A stretch of DNA of 64,000 bases from NCBI RefSeq assembly GCF_008107695.1, contig NZ_VIRG01000070.1, positions 248,001-312,000 of the forward strand. The letters run 5' to 3'. This document shows, in pieces, positions 8,108-14,827 of this stretch. Source of the DNA: Stappia sp. BW2. GTDB lineage: Bacteria; Pseudomonadota; Alphaproteobacteria; Rhizobiales; Stappiaceae. A program made the translations under genes and the position numbers. Position 1 is the stretch's first letter. Each line of letters opens with the position of its first letter. The notes under the pieces are model-generated. The model saw nothing but the letters and a program-made list of their open reading frames with translations. It did not search any database and was not told where the DNA came from.

Positions 8108-9730
8108 CTAGCGTTCCATTTCGTTAGGGCGACCTGTCTTCATCGCCTTTTGCTGTAAACGCTGCTGAGTTCTCCCAATGTTGAGCAAAGCTCTTCCGCC
8201 GATCTGCCGGAGGATTCCGGCGCACTGAGCAAGTCGAGCAAAGCCTCGTTGAAGGCCTGTTGCGAGCTGCTGGATCTGTCGAGCAACGTTTCTAGCTCGG
8301 TCAGCCGCTCTTCCAGCAAGCCGGTCGAGCGTCTTTCCAAATGCTCCAGCTGAGCGGTCGAATGTTCGAAGGCGTTGGTCAAGCGTTCGACCAAGCTCAG
8401 TAACCCGCGCTCCAGCGGCGTCAGCGTTTGTTGGGATGGCAGGTTCGGTGACGGGTGATTGGTGTCTGTCATGGGGCTCTACGGGGTTTTCTGGCAGATG
8501 AAATTTGTCGTTGTGTCCTGGCAACGCCGATATGTGCCTGTTTGGGTATCGAAGATCAGGACTGGATATTCCGTGTAGGTCGTCTGATTGAAGGCCGAGG
8601 TTATCAGGGACCATCTCAGCTGATCGTTCAGGAACAGGACGCCGCTCAGCGTCAAGACGGCCGAGATCAGGACGGCGGCTGACAGCTTCAGAACGCGGTT
8701 CTTGTCGGCCAACCTCGCGTTCTGCTCCAAGCTGGTTGTCAGCCGAAAGAGCTGGTCCTCGCTCGCTTTCAAGTGCCTTTCTAAGGTCGCGCTCAGCTGC
8801 TGCTGCGACGAGCGGAAATCTTTGCTCATTGTAGAGCCTGCGCTTTTCAACATGCGCTCGATATTCGTCTCTGAGGTCTGAAAGGCTTCGAGCAGCGAGG
8901 CGTTCTGATCCTGGTTCACTTGCTCGATGCTCTCGTTCAGTCGCTCTCTGAGCGGTCTTCTCTCTGGTCCAATCTGCATGAAAAATGTCTCCCTTAAGCC
9001 GCCAGCGGGTGTCGCTGTCCGGGTCCTTGACTGTGAGATAGGTTTTGCCCTGGCGGGGCAGTTCGAAGCCGGCGCCTTCGAGCGCGGCGACCATGTCCGG
9101 CCGGGATGAGATCCGACCGGCGACGATCAGGTCTTCCAGCCAGTTCTGGATGTCCTCGCGGCCCTGGGCCCGAAGCTTCTTTTCCGGAAGCTGCTTGGTG
9201 TCCTGTGACCTGGCCGGATCTTGTGGATCTGCCCAGCCATGCTCCTTGTTGAGCATGTCACGCAAGGCATCCATCGCCTTCTGGTAGCCAGGCGGGGCGA
9301 TATTGAGGCTCTTGCCTGACGTGAGCTCCATGCGCGGGGTGCAGAAATGCAGCTCCACGCGGCCCTCATGGCTGTGCCGGACCCAGAGCATGTCGACCTG
9401 GTCACGGTCCAGACCGGCAAAGGCCAGCTCGTCGAAGGCATTCATGACGGCCTGCTGCTGATCTTCGGTCGGTTGGTCGTTTTGATCGAAGCTGATCACG
9501 CCCGCCCGGTACGTCCAGGCGTGCGGGCAGGCATCGATCAGGGCATGGGTATGATCCGGATCGCCCGCCAACACCTCCGGCAACGGATCGCGGCTGTTCA
9601 TCAGCGGGACGCCAGCGTCGTCGCGGATGAGATCGCGATTGCCGTCATAGGCGAGGACCTGCGGCGCGATCAGATAATCGACCGGTGCCGCACCGCCACC
9701 CTTGCCGCTTCGGAACAGCTTAATCAGCAT
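8108..9730 (-). CDS. mobA: MobA/MbeA-type relaxase (HEN-like MOBP family)
   Basis: Plasmid mobilization relaxase (540 aa from ATG 9730) that would nick oriT and pilot the strand in conjugal transfer. The N-terminal half is the relaxase domain: candidate catalytic Tyr19 (GAAPVDYL) and a metal-site stretch H119-x6-E126-x-H128 within VRHSHEGRVELHFCTPRM. ColE1 MbeA uses His-Glu-Asn at the same spacing, so this protein reads His-Glu-His, between the HHH and HEN types. The C-terminal half is charged and low in complexity, and it overlaps two other ORFs in another frame. It overlaps mobC by 11 bp. An upstream in-frame extension to 9853 lies inside mobC and is rejected. Confidence 0.85.
   Translation of the reverse strand: MLIKLFRSGKGGGAAPVDYLIAPQVLAYDGNRDLIRDDAGVPLMNSRDPLPEVLAGDPDHTHALIDACPHAWTYRAGVISFDQNDQPTEDQQQAVMNAFDELAFAGLDRDQVDMLWVRHSHEGRVELHFCTPRMELTSGKSLNIAPPGYQKAMDALRDMLNKEHGWADPQDPARSQDTKQLPEKKLRAQGREDIQNWLEDLIVAGRISSRPDMVAALEGAGFELPRQGKTYLTVKDPDSDTRWRLKGDIFHADWTREKTAQRATEREHRASEPGSERLAARSLSDLRDEYRAHVEKRRLYNEQRFPLVAAAAERDLRKALESERGPALSADNQLGAEREVGRQEPRSEAVSRRPDLGRLDAERRPVPERSAEMVPDNLGLQSDDLHGISSPDLRYPNRHISALPGHNDKFHLPENPVEPHDRHQSPVTEPAIPTNADAAGARVTELGRTLDQRLRTFDRSAGAFGKTLDRLAGRAADRARNVARQIQQLATGLQRGFARLAQCAGILRQIGGRALLNIGRTQQRLQQKAMKTGRPNEMER
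8140..8472 (-). CDS. MobD/MbeD-like protein nested in the relaxase gene
   Basis: A 110-aa ORF lying wholly inside the 3' part of the relaxase gene in another frame. It starts at ATG 8472, six bases after the stop of the preceding nested ORF. The product is helical, with a leucine-rich heptad region (about residues 18-75; LLSLVERLTNAFEHSTAQLE, then LLEERLTELETLLDR), typical of the small coiled-coil MbeD/MobD proteins. In ColE1 mbeB and mbeD are also nested in mbeA in another frame, which is the main reason to accept it. Weak similarity and the overlap keep confidence moderate. Confidence 0.55.
   Translation of the reverse strand: MTDTNHPSPNLPSQQTLTPLERGLLSLVERLTNAFEHSTAQLEHLERRSTGLLEERLTELETLLDRSSSSQQAFNEALLDLLSAPESSGRSAEELCSTLGELSSVYSKRR
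8479..8979 (-). CDS. MobB/MbeB-like membrane protein nested in the relaxase gene
   Basis: A 166-aa ORF entirely inside the relaxase gene, in the same alternative frame as the nested ORF that follows it 6 bp downstream. Residues about 10-95 form an amphipathic, coiled-coil-like region (ERLNESIEQVNQDQNASLLE). Residues 97-117 are one transmembrane helix (VLKLSAAVLISAVLTLSG). A short Cys-containing tail with CQDTT follows. A helical region plus a membrane anchor matches MobB/MbeB proteins, which tie the relaxosome to the membrane or coupling protein. A coherent helix-TM-tail protein would be unlikely in a shadow frame, supporting a real overlapping gene. Confidence 0.65.
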   Translation of the reverse strand: MQIGPERRPLRERLNESIEQVNQDQNASLLEAFQTSETNIERMLKSAGSTMSKDFRSSQQQLSATLERHLKASEDQLFRLTTSLEQNARLADKNRVLKLSAAVLISAVLTLSGVLFLNDQLRWSLITSAFNQTTYTEYPVLIFDTQTGTYRRCQDTTTNFICQKTP

Positions 9731-10181
9731 GGTCCGTATCCCGCTGGCGGTGACGGGCAAGGAGCGCCGACATCTGGCGCTCGATGCTGACCAGCTCGGC
9801 GAGCAGCTGCAGCCCATCGAGCTGACGCATGTCGCCAGCGGCCTGGGCGGCATTCACGGCGCGGGCGATCTGATTAAGGTTCGTGCCGATGCGGCTGAGC
9901 GCGGTCACGAGCTGCGGATCGACCTGCGGCGTGGCGCGGCGGCGAGGAGCTTTGATCTGCCCCAACGCCCCGCGCAACAGCTCCGAGACGGAGATTTTGT
10001 CCGCGGCGGCGCGGCGCTTGAGATGTCTCTTTTCCTCCGTCGTACATCGCATAACAACCGTCTCGGCGAGACGGGCCGTTTGCGGTCCGGAGGGGTTCGA
10101 AGGGGAGGCCTGCCGCCCCTCGCAAGGTCCTGTGTCGTATGACACGGGTCGCCTTGCTCTCGTCAGATCCGCCGCAGTCAT
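9720..10181 (-). CDS. mobC: MobC-type relaxosome accessory protein
   Basis: Relaxosome accessory protein (153 aa) with a ribbon-helix-helix at about residues 38-75: strand ETVVMRCT followed by EEKRHLKRRAAADKISVSEL. After it comes the MobC tail LSRIGTNLNQIARAVNAAQA, the well-known N-L-N-Q-I-A-R motif of the bacterial mobilization (MobC) family. It binds oriT and helps strand separation. The start ATG 10181 overlaps the stop of the upstream initiator gene by 4 bp (ATGA). The ATG at 10052 would cut off the RHH strand and is rejected. It overlaps the relaxase start by 11 bp, so rep-mobC-mobA is one translationally coupled operon. Confidence 0.88.
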   Translation of the reverse strand: MTAADLTRARRPVSYDTGPCEGRQASPSNPSGPQTARLAETVVMRCTTEEKRHLKRRAAADKISVSELLRGALGQIKAPRRRATPQVDPQLVTALSRIGTNLNQIARAVNAAQAAGDMRQLDGLQLLAELVSIERQMSALLARHRQRDTDHAD

Positions 10182-10936
10182 GCCGCTTGCCTGTAGGCTA
10201 CCTGGGAGGCCGTTTGGTGTGCGATTGCTGGCAGTCTGTTCAGGAAATACGACAGGCAGTCCCGCTCTTTGTCTGAACCATCTTCCGGTGGCCATCGACC
10301 AGGAAGCTGGTATCCGGACGAGCCGTTGACGCTGGTTGCGAGATTGAACCGCGCCAGGTCGGGGAGGGTCTTTTCGGCCAGCCAGGCGTTCCACTCATCG
10401 ACCTGTCTCGTCTGTGCCGTTGGTAGGACGACGACGGGAATGGAACGGCGGGGAGCCGCCTTCGCGTGCGCCTCACGCGCGTTAGGTTTTTTATTTATTT
10501 CTTTCTCTAAGTTTGGTGGACAGATTTGGCCGCCTTTGCCGGACACATCTGACCGCCTTTCGGGACAGATCTGTCCGCCTTCTGACGGGGTAAGGGGGAC
10601 AGATTTGTCCGTCTTTTCTCGAAGCTCGGAGGCCTTTAGGATCGAGGCGTCGGTAGGGCAATACTCCGTATTGTGCCCGACGCCATTCCCGCGTTGAACG
10701 CCAAGCCAGCCACCTTCTTCCAGATCGCGGATGGCACGCTGGATGGATTTGACACTCTTGCCGGTTGCTTCGGCAATGGTCTTGTAGGACGGCCACGCCT
10801 TCTCGGTGTGGCCGTTCACATGTGCGGTCACGATATAGAGCGCCACGCACTTTGCGTTGTCGTTGATATCGGCATCACAGCTCAGCAACCGCAGCCACTG
10901 GAGCTTCACTTCCCGGAATGGACGGCGCTCGCTCAT
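10178..10936 (-). CDS. Winged-helix plasmid replication initiator with internal iterons
   Basis: A 252-aa putative replication initiator. Residues about 25-95 form a winged helix-turn-helix (NAKCVALYIVTAHVNGHTEK, then KTIAEATGKSVKSIQRAIRD), the HTH_36-like fold common in plasmid and phage initiators. Residues about 107-141 (repeated GGQICP and DKSV-type words) are encoded by four 20-bp direct repeats. Residues 142-151 (NLEKEINKKP) are encoded by an AT-rich tract. An initiator gene carrying its own iterons and unwinding element in the linker region is the arrangement of lambda O. The C-terminal 90 residues are not recognised. The start ATG 10936 follows a GAGGCACGC region; a longer frame to 11020 overlaps the upstream inverted repeat and is less likely. 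Confidence 0.7.
   Translation of the reverse strand: MSERRPFREVKLQWLRLLSCDADINDNAKCVALYIVTAHVNGHTEKAWPSYKTIAEATGKSVKSIQRAIRDLEEGGWLGVQRGNGVGHNTEYCPTDASILKASELREKTDKSVPLTPSEGGQICPERRSDVSGKGGQICPPNLEKEINKKPNAREAHAKAAPRRSIPVVVLPTAQTRQVDEWNAWLAEKTLPDLARFNLATSVNGSSGYQLPGRWPPEDGSDKERDCLSYFLNRLPAIAHQTASQVAYRQAA
10485..10616. repeat. Putative replication origin: four iterons plus AT-rich tract inside rep
   Basis: Four 20-bp direct repeats at 10518-10537, 10541-10560, 10563-10582 and 10597-10616, starts spaced 23, 22 and 34 bp. Consensus is GGACAGATYTGNCCGCCTTT. The third carries a perfect 14-bp palindrome (GGACAGATCTGTCC) and the fourth is one base off. Directly beside them at about 10485-10515 is a T-rich tract (containing TTTTTTATTTATTTC) that could serve as the unwinding element. 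The whole set lies within the initiator coding sequence. Confidence 0.65.
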
Positions 10937-10993
10937 GCGTGCCTCCAGCAACCAGCTTGGGCGGCATTTCGAAGTGAGACAGACCGACAAGCT

Positions 10994-11055
10994 GGTGGGA
11001 CAACGGCTTTTGTAAGCCATTGAAATCCTTCAGGCAGGTGTTTTGTCCCACCTTC
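10994..11055. promoter_or_regulatory. Inverted-repeat region upstream of rep; candidate oriT/operator
   Basis: GGTGGGACAA (10994-11003) and TTGTCCCACC (11043-11052) are perfect 10-bp inverted arms. Between them is a small hairpin GGCTT-TTGT-AAGCC (11005-11018) which on the minus strand contains TGGCTTA. This resembles the ColE1-type nic core CTGG/CTTA as I recall it. The arms share GGACA/TGTCC with the iterons, so the region could also be an autoregulatory operator for rep. Confidence 0.4.
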
Positions 11056-11485
11056 CACTAAGCTATTGATTTTCTTCAGTTTGGCTAGGCCCTCCGGGCC
11101 CACCATTTCCTTTTAGATCAATGCCAAGCTCCTCTGTGATTCTCGTCGGGTACGTCCACTCGTGAGAGCTAGCCGGACCGCTTTGCGCCGAAATTCAGGC
11201 ATTGATCTCTTTCCTGTCTCTTGGAACGCCTGCTGTTCCAGAAGTGCGTGCTTTCCGCTTTTTCCGGACAAGTCCCACCTGCTGTACGACTGCGTTTAGG
11301 AGCTCGCTGGAGAGGTGGCGTGGATGAAAGATGTGTTGTGACGCTGGACGGAGCGATGGTGGGCGCTTAGCTTTGGTTTGATGACCCTGGGGAAGTTCTG
11401 TGCGGGTTACATCGTCAAACAAGGCGGCCGCCTGCTGCTGCGTTGAGCGGATGTGTGCACTTCTGAACGGTCATCATGATTGGAT
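11056..11485. other. Intergenic region at the right edge of the mobilizable backbone
   Basis: About 430 bp with no gene I can support. One minus-strand frame (11195-11422, TTG start, Arg/Lys/Pro-rich) has no recognisable motif and may be a remnant. A short GGCCCTCCGGGCC palindrome lies near 11089-11101. No direct repeat matching the left flank 7989-8107 was found by eye. Confidence 0.4.
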
Positions 11486-12367
11486 ATGAGCGGGAACGTG
11501 AGTTTGGTTTCTTACACGCAGGCGACAGGTCATTTCGAGAATGGTGAATTTGAAAATGCGCAGCGGGTCGTTTCTGCCTGCCTGCAGGAGGTCTATGCGA
11601 ATATTCATCGTTTTGTTCTGACGGAAAATCTTCAAAACATATACCGCACGAAGGTGTCGGTGATCGTCGTTTCCCATCGCAACAGTCTGGAGGCTTGCGA
11701 GGTTGGGCGGGGGATTGAGGATTTCGTCCGGTGTGAGGATGTTGAACTGATTTTCGTCGGCAACGGATTGGAAATCCCAGATGGCGGTTCCAGCCGGTAT
11801 CGGGAGAAGGCACGAGTGTTTGGTCTGCCGGAGAATATCGGCTGTTCGGCGGCGCGAAACGTAGGCGCCTACGTCGCCAGGGGGGAGTGTCTTCTGTTTC
11901 TGGACGATGACGCGTCGACGGGAGCGGCAGATCTTGATCTGCTTGCAAGCAGCTGTCTCGATCGTGAGGCTGTCGCTGTGCGGGGGCGCATCGTGCCGAA
12001 GTCCGGGAGCGGGCTGACAGGCAACCATTATGATCTCGGTGAGGACCTGAAACCGGCGCCGCCGACGACAGAGGGATTTTCTGCCTGGCAGGCGGTGGCC
12101 TTCGAAAAATACGGCGGATTTGATCCGCTTCTGGCGGGCCACGAAGGCATGGATCTTTGCTGCCGGATGCTGGGTGAGGTGGACACGGAGCGGTTTTTGT
12201 ATCAGCCGGGCGCGCTGATGCGTCACGACTATGCCGAAGACGATCGGCAACACGCGCAGAAGGCGGAGAAACTGCGGCTTTCGGACAGGTATCTTGCGTT
12301 CAAGGGGATCGACAAGGATCGTCTTAGCTCCGCCCTCAAGGAGGTTGAGAAGGAGTATGCTGTTTGA
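11486..12367 (+). CDS. Family 2 glycosyltransferase
   Basis: GT-A fold glycosyltransferase (293 aa from ATG 11486; a TTG at 11480 is an alternative). The nucleotide-sugar domain begins at about residue 55 (KVSVIVVSHRNSLEACEVGR). It continues through LPENIGCSAARNVGAYVARG and the metal/UDP-binding LLFLDDDAS, the usual D-x-D position of GT2. A later FDPLLAGHEGMDLCCRML segment corresponds to the acceptor/catalytic E-D region. The first 50 residues are an extra helical N-terminus. It opens a plus-strand cluster with a radical-SAM-like protein and a sulfotransferase-like protein, suggesting modification of a surface glycan or glycoprotein. Confidence 0.85.
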   Translation: MSGNVSLVSYTQATGHFENGEFENAQRVVSACLQEVYANIHRFVLTENLQNIYRTKVSVIVVSHRNSLEACEVGRGIEDFVRCEDVELIFVGNGLEIPDGGSSRYREKARVFGLPENIGCSAARNVGAYVARGECLLFLDDDASTGAADLDLLASSCLDREAVAVRGRIVPKSGSGLTGNHYDLGEDLKPAPPTTEGFSAWQAVAFEKYGGFDPLLAGHEGMDLCCRMLGEVDTERFLYQPGALMRHDYAEDDRQHAQKAEKLRLSDRYLAFKGIDKDRLSSALKEVEKEYAV

Positions 12368-12429
12368 TTTTCCAAGGAGGGCGTCTTTTGGGGGCCGGAT
12401 CCCGGCTATGACTTGTCCGGGCAAACTGC

Positions 12430-13563
12430 ATGGATAGGCCTGACGACACCTGGTTGAGCGATCGCTTCTGTTCCAATCCGTTCGAGCAGGTCGATACCCA
12501 GCCGAACCAGGACATTCACTTTTGTCCGGCCGCCTGGCAGCCGGCCGCGATCGGCAAGCTGTCCGACGACCCGGAAACTGCCTGGAATTCTGCCAAAGCC
12601 AAGGAAATACGGCGGTCGGTCCTCGAGGGCGACTTTTCTCATTGCTGCCGTTCGGAATGCCCACGCATCGCCCAGCGCGATCTTCCGACGCGCGAGGAGA
12701 TCCTCTCGTCAACCGATCCATCGCCGACCGCAGCCTGTTATCGGGAGATCCTCAAGAGCGGTAAAACCCACCTGGACACGCCTCCAAAGCGCGCCAACCT
12801 CGGTCATGACTTGAGCAGCAATACGGCCTGTCCCGCTCGTGGAACCGCTCCGGTTCAAATGAAAAAATACGATGCAGACAGGCTCGACTGGATCGTGAAT
12901 GAGCCATACGGGCGCTTTCTGTCCAAAGCCGAGCGAATTACCATCGGCCGTGATGGGGAACCATTTGCGAGCCGGCATTTTCTGAACTTCCTGAAGGCCT
13001 ATTGCAGTGGGACAGAACCGCGCAAGACGCTGGACCTTCACACCAATGGCCTGCTGCTGACGGAAGCCGTCTGGAACAGGCTGGATCTGTGGGGGCATGT
13101 CGGCAGCGTTCATGTGTCCGTCGATGCCGCAAATCCGGAGACTTATGCAGCATTGCGGCCGGGAAGGAAGTTGGGGCAGCTCATGCCCAATCTGTATTTT
13201 CTCGGCCATTTGCGCAGGTTGAAAGCCGTCGACGTTTACCGTTTGGTGTTTGTCGTCCGGCAGGAAAACTATGCAGAGATGCCGGACTTTGCCCGCCTGG
13301 CAAGACGGGTGGGGGCAACGGGAATTCTGTTCCAACGGTTTCGCGATCAGCGGATGGTGCAGGAAGGCACGTGTCATGCGGTAGACGTCGTGGACCCTCG
13401 CCACGCCGACCACGATCAGTTGCGGCTGATCCTGGAGGACCCGGTTCTGAACGCGCCCGACGTCGACATCGAGGACCTGGGCCTTCCGCCAGTGCGCATT
13501 GGCGCACCCAGGGCGCCTTGGTCAGGTGGAATGTCTGATGCGTTTGTTCAGAAGGGAGTGTGA
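12430..13563 (+). CDS. Radical SAM/SPASM-like protein lacking two cluster cysteines
   Basis: A 377-aa protein with the layout of a radical SAM enzyme: a core with LDLHTNGLLLTEAVWNRLDL and VGSVHVSVDAANPETYAAL, both typical of the TIM-barrel middle strands. At its N-terminus is a SPASM-like segment (NPFEQVDTQPNQDIHFCPAAW; C-rich SHCCRSECPRI). Where the family has CNLACPSC, this protein has SNTACPAR. The first and third cysteines of the CxxxCxxC [4Fe-4S] site are Ser and Arg, and only the middle Cys remains. Ordinary SAM cleavage is therefore unlikely. It may be a degenerate relative with a binding role, and the N-terminal Cys could still bind a cluster. Its stop overlaps the next start (TGATG). 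Confidence 0.7.
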   Translation: MDRPDDTWLSDRFCSNPFEQVDTQPNQDIHFCPAAWQPAAIGKLSDDPETAWNSAKAKEIRRSVLEGDFSHCCRSECPRIAQRDLPTREEILSSTDPSPTAACYREILKSGKTHLDTPPKRANLGHDLSSNTACPARGTAPVQMKKYDADRLDWIVNEPYGRFLSKAERITIGRDGEPFASRHFLNFLKAYCSGTEPRKTLDLHTNGLLLTEAVWNRLDLWGHVGSVHVSVDAANPETYAALRPGRKLGQLMPNLYFLGHLRRLKAVDVYRLVFVVRQENYAEMPDFARLARRVGATGILFQRFRDQRMVQEGTCHAVDVVDPRHADHDQLRLILEDPVLNAPDVDIEDLGLPPVRIGAPRAPWSGGMSDAFVQKGV

Positions 13564-14384
13564 TGGTGCATCATCTCATCCTGCTGTCGTCCGGGAGAAG
13601 CGGCACCCATCTGCACCAGACCATGATGCGGCACGGTCTTGAAAAGGCGGTCGTGCTTGGCGAATTGTTCAATCCGTCGTCTCCCTTCGGCCTTGAGACC
13701 CAGACACCGGAGTTTATCGGCATGCTGGAAGAGGAAACCGGCATCGAGGTCGATCCGGGGAAGGCAAAAGCGCTCGCCGGTTATGTCAGGGAAGATCCGG
13801 TCGTCTTCCTGAATGCACTCTCGACAGTCTGCGACCGACTTGGATACGACTATCTGTGCTACTCGATCCTGCCGAAGCAATTGCCCGGAAGGTTGATCGA
13901 AGACATTCTGTTCCGGTTCGACTGCTCCTGCGCCTTTCTCACCAGGGAGAGGTTTGCGCGATATGTCTCTCTCGTGAAAGCGCGGCAGCTTGGCGCCTGG
14001 AAATGGGTCGACACGACTTCGTTGAAGCCGGAGATCACGATGGACGGGTTTCTGGAAGATGCCGGACCCACCGACGACTGGTTTCAGTTTCTGTCGGAAA
14101 CGGTGCTGGCTGCAGGTCTGGACGTGCGGCACTTTTCCTATAACGCTGATCTCAACCAACCGGCCCAGACCTCTTTTTACGGCTTGCAGCGACGATACAG
14201 GGGCCTCTGCGAGCTGTCCGCTTTCGACTTCAGCCTGATACCCGATTTCAAGCAGGAGCGGGAAACCGACCCATTCCGGTCGATTGCAAACGGCGCTCAC
14301 TTTCGGGCCGCGCTCCAGCAGGCCTCCCTGATTGCCTATGCCTTTGCCGAGCCTGACGTCTTTTCAGCGGATGGTTATGTCTGA
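13563..14384 (+). CDS. Sulfotransferase-like P-loop protein
   Basis: A 273-aa protein resembling Stf0-type/PAPS-dependent sulfotransferases. Residues 3-17 (HHLILLSSGRSGTHL) form a first beta strand and a 5'-phosphosulfate-binding loop with the S-G-R-S-G-T pattern. Later AFLTRERFARYVSLVKARQ corresponds to the second PAPS-binding region (R..R..S). It starts at ATG 13563, overlapping the radical-SAM-like stop, so the two are translationally coupled. Transfer of sulfate to a sugar made by the neighbouring glycosyltransferases is a reasonable guess. The 3' end overlaps a converging gene by 10 bp. Confidence 0.7.
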   Translation: MVHHLILLSSGRSGTHLHQTMMRHGLEKAVVLGELFNPSSPFGLETQTPEFIGMLEEETGIEVDPGKAKALAGYVREDPVVFLNALSTVCDRLGYDYLCYSILPKQLPGRLIEDILFRFDCSCAFLTRERFARYVSLVKARQLGAWKWVDTTSLKPEITMDGFLEDAGPTDDWFQFLSETVLAAGLDVRHFSYNADLNQPAQTSFYGLQRRYRGLCELSAFDFSLIPDFKQERETDPFRSIANGAHFRAALQQASLIAYAFAEPDVFSADGYV

Positions 14385-14824
14385 TCACCCCCGGGCAGGG
14401 ACAGGATATAATCTTCCAGCGAGCTGCCGACCGTGAACTCGAAGTCCGGTGCCCAGCTTTCCCGGATGCGGGCCACCCGGCGTTTGAGATAGATACCCCA
14501 GTTGGCTGAAACACCGCTGCGGGGAAGATCCGACAGCGGCGGCAGGGTTTCGAAAAAGAAGCCTCTGCTTCGGAGCGCCGAGAAGTAACTGGGCGGGCAG
14601 ACGACGACCACTGTTTCGAACTCCGCAAGCTTCTCCAGTTGCTCCGTCAGTGCGCTGGAAAGCTGGTCGCCTGCCTGATCAAGCGCCCAGACAAGTGCGA
14701 CCGTTCCTTGCCGGCGGTGTTCCGACAGGAGGGCGGCATTGCCTTTTGTGTTGGCTTCGAGCTTGCGCAGGCTGCCGAGGGCAACCCGTAGTCCGATTTT
14801 GCGAAGGCTTCGTTTGAAAGACAC
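14375..14824 (-). CDS. Hypothetical protein next to glycosyltransferase fusion
   Basis: A 149-aa protein I do not recognise. It has a basic N-terminus (MSFKRSLRKIGLRVALGSLR). A Rossmann-like strand-helix pattern follows at about 40-85 (TVALVWALDQAGDQL; FETVVVVCPPSYFSALRSRG), and the C-terminus is acidic. The pattern resembles half of a GT-B glycosyltransferase N-domain, and it starts 3 bp after the stop of the double glycosyltransferase, so it may be an accessory subunit or the severed start of a third transferase domain. It is cytosolic by appearance, without signal or TM segment. Confidence 0.55.
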   Translation of the reverse strand: MSFKRSLRKIGLRVALGSLRKLEANTKGNAALLSEHRRQGTVALVWALDQAGDQLSSALTEQLEKLAEFETVVVVCPPSYFSALRSRGFFFETLPPLSDLPRSGVSANWGIYLKRRVARIRESWAPDFEFTVGSSLEDYILSLPGGDQT

Positions 14825-14827
14825 GGT

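Noticed and set aside
11195..11422. 75-codon minus-strand ORF beside the mobilizable backbone
   Set aside because: TTG start, basic low-information product, no ribosome-binding site or motif; mentioned only as a possible remnant.
11474..12721. 415-codon minus-strand ORF opposite the GT2 gene
   Set aside because: Runs across two plus-strand genes with recognisable domains; composition is that of a mirrored frame.
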